Assembly (NCBI GenBank): GCA_947483555.1
Contig: CANKMW010000002.1
Location: forward strand, 62,001 to 126,000
Direction of reading: 5' to 3'
From: Myxococcales bacterium
Lineage (GTDB): Bacteria; Myxococcota_A; Polyangia; Haliangiales; Haliangiaceae
Length of the DNA stretch: 64,000 nt
Shown here: in pieces, positions 43,547 to 52,182 of the stretch
Position numbering within the stretch: the first letter of the stretch is position 1
Layout of the letters: the number at the start of each line of letters is the position of its first letter
The notes under the pieces: generated by a model
The model's database searches: none
What the model saw: the letters and a program-made list of their open reading frames with translations, nothing else
Told to the model about the DNA's origin: nothing
Program-made: the position numbers and the translations under genes

Positions 43547-44121
43547 GCGCTGCCCAGCTCGTAGTCGCTGTCGCACTCGCAGCGACACTCGTCCAGCTGA
43601 TCGGAATCCGGGCACCGGGGTGCCACGGTCAGCGTCGTGGTCGCGGTTCGCCCGCCGACCTCGTCGAGGCGGAGCTCCAGGCGCCAGCTGGCGCCGTCGA
43701 GGTCCTGGGTCGCGGCCGCGCTGGGGCAGGCCGGCAGGTTGGCGAGGTGGTCGAACGCCGATTCGGCGTGGCCCCACCCATCGCCACCCGCCACCAGCCG
43801 CACCGGGCGTTGCTCGAGCGCGATCACCTGCATCGTCGCCGGGTCGCGCAGCGCGGCGGTGAGCTGCAGGTTGCAGCCGTCGACGTTGCGGGCCCGCACG
43901 CCGACGTAGACCACCTTGCCGCCCTGGATCGGTCGCACCAGATCGACGGCACCACCGTCGGCGAGGTCGGCGACATCGGCGCTGGTGCCGGTGCCCGACC
44001 AGTGCACCGCGACGATCTCGACCGCCAGCGATCGATCGCCGATCGGACACGTCGTGGGTGCGTCGTCACTGCATGCCGCGCCGGCTGCGACCGCGACCAG
44101 CACCCCGCGGGTCAGAAGCAA
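43510..44121 (-). CDS. Small Cys-rich lipoprotein
   Basis: A 203-residue lipoprotein from TTG 44121 (M-LLTRGVLVAVAAGAAC, lipobox AGAAC, Cys17), with AGGA about ten bases upstream inside the previous gene. A GTG six codons later is the alternative. The mature part has 'SLAVEIVAVHWSGTG', 'VVYVGVRARNVDGCNLQLTA' and 'ASWRLELRLDEVGGRTATTT', a beta-sandwich-like pattern, and ends in a Cys-rich tail (DECRCECDSDYELG...CPTD). I recognise no family. It overlaps genes on both sides (10 and 37 bases), so it is part of the lipoprotein operon with the PHM-like protein and may form a complex with it. Confidence 0.7.
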   Translation of the reverse strand: MLLTRGVLVAVAAGAACSDDAPTTCPIGDRSLAVEIVAVHWSGTGTSADVADLADGGAVDLVRPIQGGKVVYVGVRARNVDGCNLQLTAALRDPATMQVIALEQRPVRLVAGGDGWGHAESAFDHLANLPACPSAAATQDLDGASWRLELRLDEVGGRTATTTLTVAPRCPDSDQLDECRCECDSDYELGSACPTDPIDGGVD

Positions 44122-45146
44122 ACGATGTCCTGGGTCTTCGGGTAGTAGAACAGGAACACGTTGCAATGTTCGGAGGTCTCGACGGTGGGACCGAACGTGT
44201 AGCAGCAGTCGTTGGCCTGCATCGGATCGCGGGCGTCGACCATCGCGCAGCCGATCTCGGGCTCGCGCCACTGGTACTCGCAGGTCCACCAGATGCCGCC
44301 GCCGGGCGGCAGCGGCACCTCGAGGCCGTTCAACATCTCGGGCTCGGCCCACGCCTGACTCTGGTAGAAGCGTGCCGAGTCGGCGGGCCGTTCGGTCGAC
44401 ACGCCGTCCCAGGCGTAGACGCTGAAGCGCTGGCCGCGCGAGTGAAAGTGACCGTTGACCGCCGCCACCTTGTGATCGCCGACCGGCATCGAACAGGTGC
44501 CCGAGTAGACCGGCGGCGGGGTCGAGCGACAGATCCGGATGCTCTGCTGGGTGGCGAACAACGTCCCCAGCTCGACGGTGTCGTTGCGGCTGCGATGCAG
44601 GTTGAGCCCGGCGCGGCCGCGGAACGGGGTCTCCTGCGTGCTCGCGTTGACGTAGTGGACCTGCAGCATCAACCGCTCGCCGGCGACGAACCGGGTGGCG
44701 ACGTTGTCGGGCAGCTGCCACTCGTACACCGGCGCGCGCTCGCTCGACTGTTGCGAGTTGACCACCATCGGCCAGCCGGCCCAGTTGGGCGCCTTCCAGC
44801 ATTCGCCGCCGCGGATCACCGTGCCGGCGACGCCGCCGAGATCGATGGGCTCACCGCTGGTCGGGTCGAGGCTCCTGATCGTGCTGACGCGGAACACGTT
44901 CATGTGGTGACTGCCGGGGTTGAGCGCGAGCTGGAAGCGGTCGACCCACAGCGGATCGACGCCCTGCGGCGGGATCTCGAAGAAGTAGCAGTCCTGGATC
45001 TCCTCGCCCGGCGCGACCTCGAACTCGGGGGTCCTCACCCACACGCCCTCCTGCGCCGACAGCTCGCCGAGGTACCAGGGCTCGAACCCGGGCAGGTTGT
45101 CGCCGCAGGCGACGAGCAGACCGACGCTGAGGATCGCGGTGCGCAT
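44112..45146 (-). CDS. Lipoprotein resembling copper PHM/DBH monooxygenases
   Basis: A 344-residue lipoprotein from ATG 45146 (lipobox LLVACG, Cys14). It carries the histidine pattern of the ascorbate-dependent type II copper monooxygenases: His80-His81 in NPGSHHMNVFR and His164 in LMLQVHYVN for the CuH site, His233 and His235 in VNGHFHSRGQ for the CuM site. The third CuM ligand, Met in DEMCNLY/EEMCVNY of PHM and DBH, is replaced: here the motif is 'SEHCNVFLFYYP', with His327. Many Cys residues (53, 116, 206, 218, 299, 314, 315, 328, 343) would form disulfides. The family hydroxylates C-H bonds; the Met-to-His change makes activity uncertain. First gene of a three-lipoprotein operon. Confidence 0.75.
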   Translation of the reverse strand: MRTAILSVGLLVACGDNLPGFEPWYLGELSAQEGVWVRTPEFEVAPGEEIQDCYFFEIPPQGVDPLWVDRFQLALNPGSHHMNVFRVSTIRSLDPTSGEPIDLGGVAGTVIRGGECWKAPNWAGWPMVVNSQQSSERAPVYEWQLPDNVATRFVAGERLMLQVHYVNASTQETPFRGRAGLNLHRSRNDTVELGTLFATQQSIRICRSTPPPVYSGTCSMPVGDHKVAAVNGHFHSRGQRFSVYAWDGVSTERPADSARFYQSQAWAEPEMLNGLEVPLPPGGGIWWTCEYQWREPEIGCAMVDARDPMQANDCCYTFGPTVETSEHCNVFLFYYPKTQDIVCF

Positions 45147-45233
45147 CTGGGTTCCCAGCCTACCAGCCTTCGGCGACGCCGGCGTTCCCACACCGTGGCG
45201 CCGATCACAGCGGCGGCGATCGCCGCGCCACGA

Positions 45234-46637
45234 TCAGAGGCAGGCGACGAAGGCCCGCTCGACCGCGGCCGCATAGCTGCCGCCGAACAGCACCACGTGA
45301 ACCAGCAGCGGGTACAGCTGCCACAGCGGCACGCGCTCGTCCCAGCCCGGCGCGAGCGCGAAGGCCTCGTCGTAGGCGGCCACGGTCCGCTCGTCGAGGC
45401 CGCCGAACAGCGCCAGCATGGCGAGGTCGACCTCGCGGGGTCCGCCGTAGACCGCCGGATCGACGATCACGGAGGCGCCGTCGCAGACCAGGACGTTGCC
45501 GCTCCACAGATCGCCGTGCAAGCGCGCCGGCGGCTCGTCGGGGGCCAGCGCGGCGGCGCGGGCGGCCAGCTCGTCGACGGCGCGCCGCCAGCGCGCCGGC
45601 CCACGGTCGAGCTCGATCGCCCGCTCGACCATCGGCCGCAGGCGGCGCTCGAACCACAGCTCGCCCCAGGCGGCGGCCGGCGTGTTGTCCTGCGGCAGGG
45701 TCGCGATGAAGCTCGCGCCGTCGAAGCCGAAGCACGGTGCGCCGGCGCGGTGCAGCGCCGCCAGGCCGCGACCGAGCTCGGCCGCGGTGTCGTGGCCCGC
45801 CGGCCCCGGCGCCATCCACTCCAGCACCAGCACGTGGTCGCCATGGCCGACCACCGCCGGCACCCGCAGCGCGGCGGCGGCGGCGAGCCAGGCCAGGCCG
45901 CGCGCCTCGGCGGCGAACATCCCGGCCGGCGGGTTGGCGTTGTGCTTGACGAACACGGTGCGGCCGTCGGCGAGCTCGGCCCGCCACGCCTGGTTGATGT
46001 CGCCGCCGTGGACCCGCTCGAGCCGTCGGGGGGCGGCGCCGGTGATGGCCACCAGCGCGGCGTCGAGGGCCCGGTCGTCCGCTGCGTTCAACCGTTCGCC
46101 TGCGGCCCCACCGCCTGACGCATGCGCGTCAGCGCGGAGCCGGGCCCCGAAGCCATCCGTGGGCTCGCTCAGCCGGATTCGCAGCTCGGCGAGCAGCCCC
46201 TCGCAGGCCGCCGCGCATATGTCGAGCACGCGCTCGAAGCCGTCGCCCTCGCCGTAGTACGGATCGGGGACCTCGGCGCCCTCGGGCGCGGTGGGATCGA
46301 AGCTGCGCAGGAGTCGCACCTTGGCGCGCGCGGCGACGTCGGGCGCCAGCGCCAGCACGGCGCGATGGTTGGCGACGTCCATCGCCAGGATGAGCTCGAA
46401 GCGCGTGAAGTCGTCGCGGCGAAACTGCCGTCCATGATGGGTGAGCTCGATGCCGCGACGGGCCGCGGCGGCCCGGGTCCGCGGATCGGGCAACTCCCCG
46501 ACGTGCCAGGCGCCGGTGCCAGCGCTATCGACGGTGACCCGGTCGGCGAGCCCGGCCCCGGCCAGCGCCTTGCGCATCACACCCTCGGCCGTGGGGGAGC
46601 GGCAGATGTTGCCCAGGCAGACGAAACAGATCCGCAC
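45234..46637 (-). CDS. Fusion of low-molecular-weight tyrosine phosphatase and fructosamine kinase
   Basis: A 467-residue protein from GTG 46637. Residues 1-~150 are an LMW-PTP: the phosphate loop C7LGNICRS (Cys-x5-Arg) at the extreme N-terminus and the general acid Asp in DPYYGEG near 128. Residues ~180-467 are a fructosamine-3-kinase-type domain: 'GGDINQAWRAELADGRTVFV', 'FVKHNANPP', 'HVLVLEWM', 'RLHGDLWSGNVL' (catalytic, near 373) and 'VIVDPAVYGG'. In several bacteria these are adjacent separate genes whose products act on ribulosamine phosphates and ribulosamines bound to proteins or amines (deglycation). Here one polypeptide carries both steps. The frame extends 35 codons upstream but over the divergent lipoprotein promoter, so the GTG is preferred. 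Confidence 0.88.
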   Translation of the reverse strand: MRICFVCLGNICRSPTAEGVMRKALAGAGLADRVTVDSAGTGAWHVGELPDPRTRAAAARRGIELTHHGRQFRRDDFTRFELILAMDVANHRAVLALAPDVAARAKVRLLRSFDPTAPEGAEVPDPYYGEGDGFERVLDICAAACEGLLAELRIRLSEPTDGFGARLRADAHASGGGAAGERLNAADDRALDAALVAITGAAPRRLERVHGGDINQAWRAELADGRTVFVKHNANPPAGMFAAEARGLAWLAAAAALRVPAVVGHGDHVLVLEWMAPGPAGHDTAAELGRGLAALHRAGAPCFGFDGASFIATLPQDNTPAAAWGELWFERRLRPMVERAIELDRGPARWRRAVDELAARAAALAPDEPPARLHGDLWSGNVLVCDGASVIVDPAVYGGPREVDLAMLALFGGLDERTVAAYDEAFALAPGWDERVPLWQLYPLLVHVVLFGGSYAAAVERAFVACL

Positions 46638-46666
46638 GCTGGTCGTCGGTGTACCATGGAGCCTCG

Positions 46667-48037
46667 ATGCGTCGCTGTACCCTGGTGTTGCTCGTGCTAG
46701 CTGGATGTTCGTTCGAGCCGCGCGGCGGCAGCGACGATGCATCCGTGATCATCGACGCCGCCGACGACGCCGCCAGCGACGACGCGGCCACCGACGCCGC
46801 CACCGATGCGGCCGTCGATGCCACCGACGCCGCCGCGATCGACGCCGCCACCGACGCGGCCGTCGATGCCACCGACGCTGCCGCGATCGACGCCGCCACC
46901 GACGCGGCCGTCGATGCCACCGTGGATGCCGCGACCGACGCGCCCACCGACGCGCCGCCCGTGATCGACATCGCGTACCTGCCGCCCGCCGACGAGCTGC
47001 CGGGCAGCGGCGATGTCACCGTCAACAACACCGTCACCATCAACACCTCGGTGGGCATGACGCTGCCCAGCCTCGGCGCTGGGGTGACCTTCTCGACCGC
47101 GGCGCAGAGCGGCGGCGGCCCCGACGTGGTCGTGCTCCACGTCGATGACCTGACGGTCGCCGGCGCCGGCACGCTGCGCGTGGTCGGCACCCGGCCGTTC
47201 GCGATCGTGGCCGGAGGCGTGGTGAGCATCGTCGGGACCCTCGACGCCAGCGCGGTCGGCAACACGACCGCCGGCGCCGGTGGCTCCGGCTCGAGCGCCG
47301 GCAGCGGACAGGGCGTCGACGGCACCCACGCCGGCAGCCGCACCGATTCCGGAGCCGGCGGCGCCGGCTTCGGCGTCGCGGGCGGGCGGGGCGGCAACGC
47401 CAGCTGCGTCGACGGCTGCAGCCCCGATGCCCTCATCACCGGCGGCGCCGGCGGCCCGCTCTACAACGCCGGCCTCACCCAGCTGATCGGCGGCTCGGGC
47501 GGTGGCGCGGCCGCCAACGCCGCCATCGGGTGCGCCGGCCAGGCCGGCGGCGCCGGCGGCGGCGCGGTGCTCATCTACGCCGCGGGCTCGATCAGCGTCA
47601 CCGGCACGATCGAGGTCAACGGCGGCGGCGGCGGTCGCGGCATCGCGTGCACCGGTACCCCGTCGACCGCCGGCGCCGGTGGCGGCTCGGGTGGGCAACT
47701 CGACCTCCAGTCGCCGTCGATCACGGTGTCCGGCGCGGTGGTCTCCAACGGTGGCGGTGGTGGCGGCGCGGCCGACGGTAACAACGGCGATGGAGAGGCC
47801 GGCCAGGACGGCCGCAACGACGGCAACCAGGCGACCGGCGGACCCGGCACCGGTCCATCGGGCGGCGATGGCGGCAGCGGTGGGGCCGGAACCACCGCTC
47901 CGGGCGCCGGTGAGGACATGCCCGACGACCGCAACGGCGGCGGCGGCGGCGGCGCTGTCGGCCGGATCACGATCCGCCATCGCGGCGCGCAGCCGACCGT
48001 GGCATCGAGTCCGCCGCCCACCTATATCGTGTATTGA
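46667..48037 (+). CDS. Glycine-rich lipoprotein, paralog 1
   Basis: A 456-residue lipoprotein (MRRCTLVLLVLAGC, Cys14; ATG 46667). Residues ~25-100 are an Asp/Ala/Thr linker (AAVDATDAAAIDAATD repeated). A conserved block follows ('GSGDVTVNNTVTINTS', 'VVVLHVDDLTVAGAGTLRVV', 'FAIVAGGVVSIVGTLDASA'), resembling strands of a right-handed beta helix. The second half is dominated by Gly/Ala repeats and ends 'GGGGGGAVGRITIRHRG'. Two paralogs with the same plan lie at 50872 and 52182. The linker would carry the domain away from the membrane; the Gly-rich part suggests a sticky, matrix-like or adhesive surface protein. The DNA of the linker is a 48-base tandem repeat, so length variation is possible. 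Confidence 0.8.
   Translation: MRRCTLVLLVLAGCSFEPRGGSDDASVIIDAADDAASDDAATDAATDAAVDATDAAAIDAATDAAVDATDAAAIDAATDAAVDATVDAATDAPTDAPPVIDIAYLPPADELPGSGDVTVNNTVTINTSVGMTLPSLGAGVTFSTAAQSGGGPDVVVLHVDDLTVAGAGTLRVVGTRPFAIVAGGVVSIVGTLDASAVGNTTAGAGGSGSSAGSGQGVDGTHAGSRTDSGAGGAGFGVAGGRGGNASCVDGCSPDALITGGAGGPLYNAGLTQLIGGSGGGAAANAAIGCAGQAGGAGGGAVLIYAAGSISVTGTIEVNGGGGGRGIACTGTPSTAGAGGGSGGQLDLQSPSITVSGAVVSNGGGGGGAADGNNGDGEAGQDGRNDGNQATGGPGTGPSGGDGGSGGAGTTAPGAGEDMPDDRNGGGGGGAVGRITIRHRGAQPTVASSPPPTYIVY
46808..46939 (+). repeat. 48-base tandem repeat (about 2.7 copies) in a lipoprotein linker
   Basis: Copies start at 46808, 46856 and 46904; the first two differ by one base, the third diverges after about 19 bases. 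Each full copy encodes 16 residues (Asp/Ala/Thr/Val/Ile), so gain or loss of copies keeps the frame. Confidence 0.85.
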
Positions 48038-48200
48038 TGAGAGCCTGCGCCGTGGCGGTGGCGGTCGAGAGAAAACCACAGCGCGGGGTTACGCGGGTGG
48101 GCAGCCATAGCTGCTCGGTCACACGGGATTGCTGTCGAGGGTGAGGGTCGGGCGCGCGCCCGGCGCTCGGTGGCAGGGTAGGTGCAGCGTGCGGTCGTGA

Positions 48201-49559
48201 TCACGGTCGCGGCGACGAGCGGGCTGGAGCCAGTTGCGCGGTCGCACGGAGCGCGGCGGGCAGCAACACGTCGAGCGCCACGTCGCCCACATGGGCGACG
48301 GCGCGGGCAACCGCGACGTGGGCTTCCTGCGGTCGGAAGCCCAGCGTGACCAGGGCCGTGCGCGCGTCCACGATGACCTGCGCCGCCGCCGCGCTCGCCG
48401 GAGCTGGTACCGGAGCTGGTGGTGGCGGTGGTGCCGGTACCGCTGGTGGCGGTGCCCCCGGGGGTGGAGCCACACCGTACGGCCGCCCGTCGGCGTGGGT
48501 CACGCGCAGCGCGCCGGGCACGCCGTCGATGCAGATCGCGCCCGCATGCAGCAAGCCATGGTGCGAGTCGCACGTGGCCAGAAGGTTAAACGGTTGATCG
48601 TCGCCACCGTCGGCGCGGTGCCTCAGGTGGTGAACATCCACGAAACGCGATGATGCGCAGCCAGGAATCTGGCAGCGGTGGTGATCGCGGGCCAGCACCA
48701 TGCGGCGGACCGCCGCCGGGATCGTGCGCTGGGTCGGCGCTGGTGCCGCGCCATCAACGCGGCCGAGCTCGATCGCGTCGCAGCGCGCGCGCTCGATGGC
48801 CGCGGGCGACACCTCGATCGGTCGCCCGACGGCATCTTGCCAGCCGCGCTTGCATTCGACGCACACGGTGAGGGCGATCTGGTGCGGCGGCGTGTTGCCG
48901 GCGGCGGTGGCGTCGCCGCCGCCGAGGACGCCCTTGCATGCCACCGCCATGAAGTCCGAGTCGGTCATGGCGTGCCCGACCTCGGCCTCGAGCTGGCGCC
49001 GCGCCTCGATGAACAGCGCGTAGGCCTCGGGCAGGAGCTGCAGGCGCACCGTGCGCGGCTCGAGCTGCGGATCCGGCCGTTGGCTGGGATGATCGCCGGG
49101 CTTGTGGCCGCGCACGCAGTGCTCGATCTCGCGCGCGGTCAGGCCGTCGATGGCGTCGAGCCAGGCGGCCTCGGTGTCCGCCGTCGCCACCCGGGTCAGC
49201 TCGCGCACCGCCGAGAAGGTGACGGTGCCGGCGGTCAGCGCACGGGCGATCTCCGGCAACGCCACCAGCGCGGTCGCGACCCGCATCCGGTCGCGCGCGG
49301 TCGTGGGCGCATACCCCAGCACGCGCTCGAGGTACTCGTCGAAGCTGCCGTAGCCGAGGTGGCGGTGGATCTCGGCGGCCTTCGCCGCTACCAGAAGCCG
49401 AGCTTCCTCGGCATCGAGCGTGGCCCGCCGCCGCGCCAGGCGTCGCACCTGGCGATCGAGCTCGCGCCACGCGACACCCACGTGGGTGCCGTCGCCGCCG
49501 CCGCCGCCGCTGACATCACAGCCGCCACCGTCTGCACCGCTCGCTCGCTGATCGAACAT
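48201..49559 (-). CDS. HNH endonuclease with DUF222-like region and RuvA-C-like tail
   Basis: A 452-residue protein. Residues ~30-250 are helical in the manner of DUF222/13E12-type HNH proteins ('EIHRHLGYGSFDEYLERVLG', 'PEIARALTAGTVTFSAVREL'). The HNH nuclease motif is at ~295-345: 'VLARDHHRCQIPGCAS' with a CxxxxC zinc pair, then VDVHHL and 'NLLATCDSHHGLLHAG'. After a Pro/Ala-rich linker the last ~50 residues ('ARTALVTLGFRPQEAHVAVA', 'VALDVLLPAALRATA') match the RuvA C-terminal three-helix domain that binds RuvB. Strong ribosome-binding site GGAGGAG before the ATG. The native substrate is unknown; the tail suggests a link to branched or recombining DNA, or only a shared small fold. Confidence 0.85.
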   Translation of the reverse strand: MFDQRASGADGGGCDVSGGGGGDGTHVGVAWRELDRQVRRLARRRATLDAEEARLLVAAKAAEIHRHLGYGSFDEYLERVLGYAPTTARDRMRVATALVALPEIARALTAGTVTFSAVRELTRVATADTEAAWLDAIDGLTAREIEHCVRGHKPGDHPSQRPDPQLEPRTVRLQLLPEAYALFIEARRQLEAEVGHAMTDSDFMAVACKGVLGGGDATAAGNTPPHQIALTVCVECKRGWQDAVGRPIEVSPAAIERARCDAIELGRVDGAAPAPTQRTIPAAVRRMVLARDHHRCQIPGCASSRFVDVHHLRHRADGGDDQPFNLLATCDSHHGLLHAGAICIDGVPGALRVTHADGRPYGVAPPPGAPPPAVPAPPPPPAPVPAPASAAAAQVIVDARTALVTLGFRPQEAHVAVARAVAHVGDVALDVLLPAALRATAQLAPARSSPRP

Positions 49560-49920
49560 GTCGCACTCCTCCCTCAGCGCGTGGCCACTCGTGCACGCGC
49601 GTGTACTTCACTATCACGGAGATTTTCGGCCTCCTGGCATGCCCGTAGCGCGCGTCCGAGGCTGTCGGACTGTTTTCTTGTCGACGACACCGTCGGACGC
49701 GCTCCACGCGCTTCCTGGCGCGTCAGCTGCACGATCGATCCGACGTCCTCCATCTCGACCTCGCTGCACGCGCCAAGGACGTCAAGCGAAACCGGCGCGC
49801 CGCGGCGATTTCTCGACGGTACGCGTCCGGGATCGTCGACGGCGGCCACCGCGAAACCGCGGCTAGTCCTGCGTTCCATGTCGCCGCCACCACCGACGCC
49901 GCCCGAGTCATCGTCGGCGT
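49560..49920. other. Intergenic stretch between HNH gene and RCC1 remnant
   Basis: I see no gene here. The end next to the HNH gene holds its ribosome-binding site and the palindrome at 49591-49606. The rest has no clear frame; it may contain the lost 5' part of the RCC1 remnant, since frames with Cys/Trp/Gly spacing begin only near 49921. Confidence 0.4.
49591..49606. promoter_or_regulatory. Near-perfect 16-bp palindrome upstream of HNH gene
   Basis: GTGCACGCGCGTGTAC is a palindrome with a single mismatched pair, centred about 40 bases upstream of the HNH start codon. Its size and place fit a dimeric repressor's operator. No -10/-35 pair is clear. Confidence 0.35.
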
Positions 49921-50734
49921 CGATGCTGGCAACTGCGGCCGGCACGGAGACCGGTCGGCGAACTGTCGAGTCGAACTGCCCAGGCAACCCGACTCCTCGA
50001 GGTCGAGGTCGGGGACGACTTCGCGTGCGCCTCGCCGTCGATGGTGGAGTGCGCTGCTGGGGCCGTGGCGACCGCGGCCAGATCGGCGGGCGTGGCCTCC
50101 AGGTCACTGGCAGGGTCCGCGCTACCGCGCCTCCTGGCCTCGCCGAGCGGTGTCGTCGCGGTCGAGACCGGCGACGACCACAGCTGCGCCATCACCTACG
50201 ACGGCGCGGTCTGGTGCTGGGGCGGCAACGCCTATGCAAAGGTCGGCGCCGGGACCGCCAGCACGGCGCGACTGCCGATCGCCGTGGCCGGGCTCGATGA
50301 CGTGGTCGACCTCGCGCTCGGCATCGACCACACCTGTGCCCTCATCGCGGGCGGCACCGCCCGGTGCTGGGGCCGTAACACGCGCGGCGAGCTTGGCGAC
50401 GGTACGTCGAGCAACCGCTACGTCCCCGATCACGCCCGCGATCGACCGCGTGGTCGCGCTGGTCGCGGGCGGCCACCACACCTGCGCGCTGCGCGACGAC
50501 GGCACCGCCTGGTGCTGTGGTGACAACCTGTACGGGCAGATCGGCGTGGGCGACGGCTACACCCGCTTTGCGCCAGCCGCGGTCGCCGGCGCCGACCGCT
50601 TCGTCTCACTGGCCGCCGGGGACAACGCCACGTGTGGCCTGCGCGCCGATGGCCCGGCCGCCTGCTGGGGCCGTCTGGGCGACGCCACCGCCAGCTCGCA
50701 AACCCAGTGGCCCACCAACGTCGCCGGTCTGTGA
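49921..50734 (+). pseudogene. Decayed RCC1-repeat protein gene
   Basis: Six RCC1-type blades follow each other at about 150-base spacing, but in changing frames: RCW near 49924 and 'LEVEVGDDFACA' near 50000 (frame of 49921), 'LAVDGGVRCWG' at ~50031 (shifted), 'TGDDHSCAITYDGAVWCWGG' and 'LGIDHTCALIAGGTARCWGR' at ~50165-50400 (shifted back), then 'AGGHHTCALRDDGTAWCCGD' and 'DNATCGLRADGPAACWGR' to TGA 50732-50734 (third frame, break near 50425-50435). The blades are well conserved despite at least three frame breaks, so either the decay is recent or the bases contain indel errors. An intact version would be a propeller-type, probably secreted, protein like others in this window. No start codon or signal peptide could be found. 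Confidence 0.75.
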
Positions 50735-50871
50735 CGCTCGGCGTGCCGCCCGGCGTGCACTGCCGAACCTCGTCGTGGTGTCGCGTCGAATCCTCCGCCC
50801 ACCTACATCACGTACTGTGCCCGCTCCGACATCCCTCGCGTTCGCCCGCCGCTGGCGTGATACTCGGGCCG

Positions 50872-52182
50872 ATGCGTTGGCTCCGCCTGGCCCTGGCGAT
50901 GTCCCTGGTGCCAGCCTGTGCATTCCATCCCAGCGGCAGTGAGCTGGCACCGGACGCCGCCGCGAGCGACGCCGCCGTCGATGCGCGCTTCGATGATGGC
51001 GGCAGCGACACCGACGCCGCCACCACCGACGCCGCCACCACCGACGCCGCCACCACCGACGCCGCCACCACCGACGCCACCACCGACGCCGCCACCACCG
51101 ACGCCGCCACCGTCGACGACATCATCCACGTCCGCGCGGCCGACGAGACGATCGGCACCGGCGACTGGACGCTGACCACCAACGCCACGGTGCGCACGTC
51201 CGGCACCGGGGCTGGCTTCAGCGTGTCCTTGCCGGCTGGCGTCACGTTCTCGAGCGCGCCGCAAGATCCGTCCGGACCCGCGCTGGCGATCCTGCGAGTC
51301 CGCAACCTGACCATCTCTGCCGGAACCGGACTCCGCGTCGTCGGCGCGGCGCCGTTCGTGATCCTGGCCGAGCGCGTGACCATCGCCGGTGCGATCGACG
51401 CCGGGGCACGCCTGGGCGAACCCGGCGGCGGCGGCTCGACGGCGGGCGCCGGGGTGGGCGGCAACGGCCAGCATCGCGGCCTATACTCGGATGGCGGCGG
51501 CGGAGGCGGCAGCTTCGCCACCAGCGGCGGCCGCGGCGGCAACGCGTTCTGCGCCACTGGATGCACGCCCGACACCACCGCATCGGGCGGCAGCGGCGGG
51601 GCCCGGTACGGCGATCCGCAGATCACGACCCTGCAGGGTGGCTCGGGCGGCGGACTCGGGCCGGTGCCCGCGGGATGCAACCTCGGCCCAGCCGGCGCCG
51701 GTGGCGGCGCGGTCCAGCTCTACGCCCGCGCGTCGATCACGATCGCGGCCGGCGCCGGCATCAACGCGGGAGGTGGCGGTGGCGCCGGCGGAGAGCAGTG
51801 TTTCGGCAACTGGTCGGCGGCGCATGGCGGCGGCGCCGGCGGCGCGCTGTATCTGCAATCACCGTCGGTGGTGAACGCCGGCGTGCTGGCCGCCAACGGT
51901 GGCGGTGGTGGCGGTGGCGCCGGCCAGGATGGCGCCGGGATGGACGGCAGCAACGGCGCGGCACGACCGACGCCGGCCCCGGGTGGCAACGGCAACGGTC
52001 CGTACAGCGCACCCGGCGGCGCTGGCGCGGCAGCGACGACCGACGCCGCGGCGGGTGGCAACGCCGGCGACGCCGGCAACGGCGGCGGCGGCGGCGGCGG
52101 TGGCGGACGGATCGTGATCCGGTACCGCACCATGCTGACGCCGGGCACGACCACACCTCCGGCGGTGACGGCGCCGTACTGA
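50872..52182 (+). CDS. Glycine-rich lipoprotein, paralog 2
   Basis: A 436-residue lipoprotein (MRWLRLALAMSLVPAC, Cys16; ATG 50872). The plan matches paralog 1: an Asp/Ala/Thr linker (DAATT repeated), the block 'ETIGTGDWTLTTNATVRT', 'LAILRVRNLTISAGTGLRVV', 'FVILAERVTIAGAIDAGA', then Gly/Ala-rich repeats with Cys pairs (FCATGC), ending 'GGGGGGGRIVIRYRTM'. The shared blocks look like right-handed beta-helix rungs. The next paralog starts one base inside the stop codon (TGATG), so the two are translationally coupled and probably made in equal amounts. Likely an exposed, repetitive cell-surface protein; no ligand can be named. Confidence 0.8.
   Translation: MRWLRLALAMSLVPACAFHPSGSELAPDAAASDAAVDARFDDGGSDTDAATTDAATTDAATTDAATTDATTDAATTDAATVDDIIHVRAADETIGTGDWTLTTNATVRTSGTGAGFSVSLPAGVTFSSAPQDPSGPALAILRVRNLTISAGTGLRVVGAAPFVILAERVTIAGAIDAGARLGEPGGGGSTAGAGVGGNGQHRGLYSDGGGGGGSFATSGGRGGNAFCATGCTPDTTASGGSGGARYGDPQITTLQGGSGGGLGPVPAGCNLGPAGAGGGAVQLYARASITIAAGAGINAGGGGGAGGEQCFGNWSAAHGGGAGGALYLQSPSVVNAGVLAANGGGGGGGAGQDGAGMDGSNGAARPTPAPGGNGNGPYSAPGGAGAAATTDAAAGGNAGDAGNGGGGGGGGGRIVIRYRTMLTPGTTTPPAVTAPY
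51013..51111 (+). repeat. 15-base tandem repeat encoding Asp-Ala-Ala-Thr-Thr
   Basis: About six GACGCCGCCACCACC units, one of them shortened by three bases (51073-51084). All changes are multiples of three, so the frame is kept; this is a good site for copy-number variation in the lipoprotein linker. Confidence 0.88.

Noticed and set aside
51013..51111. Short direct repeats that might be read as a CRISPR
   Set aside because: The units are 15 bases without spacers, in frame in a lipoprotein gene, and there are no cas genes.
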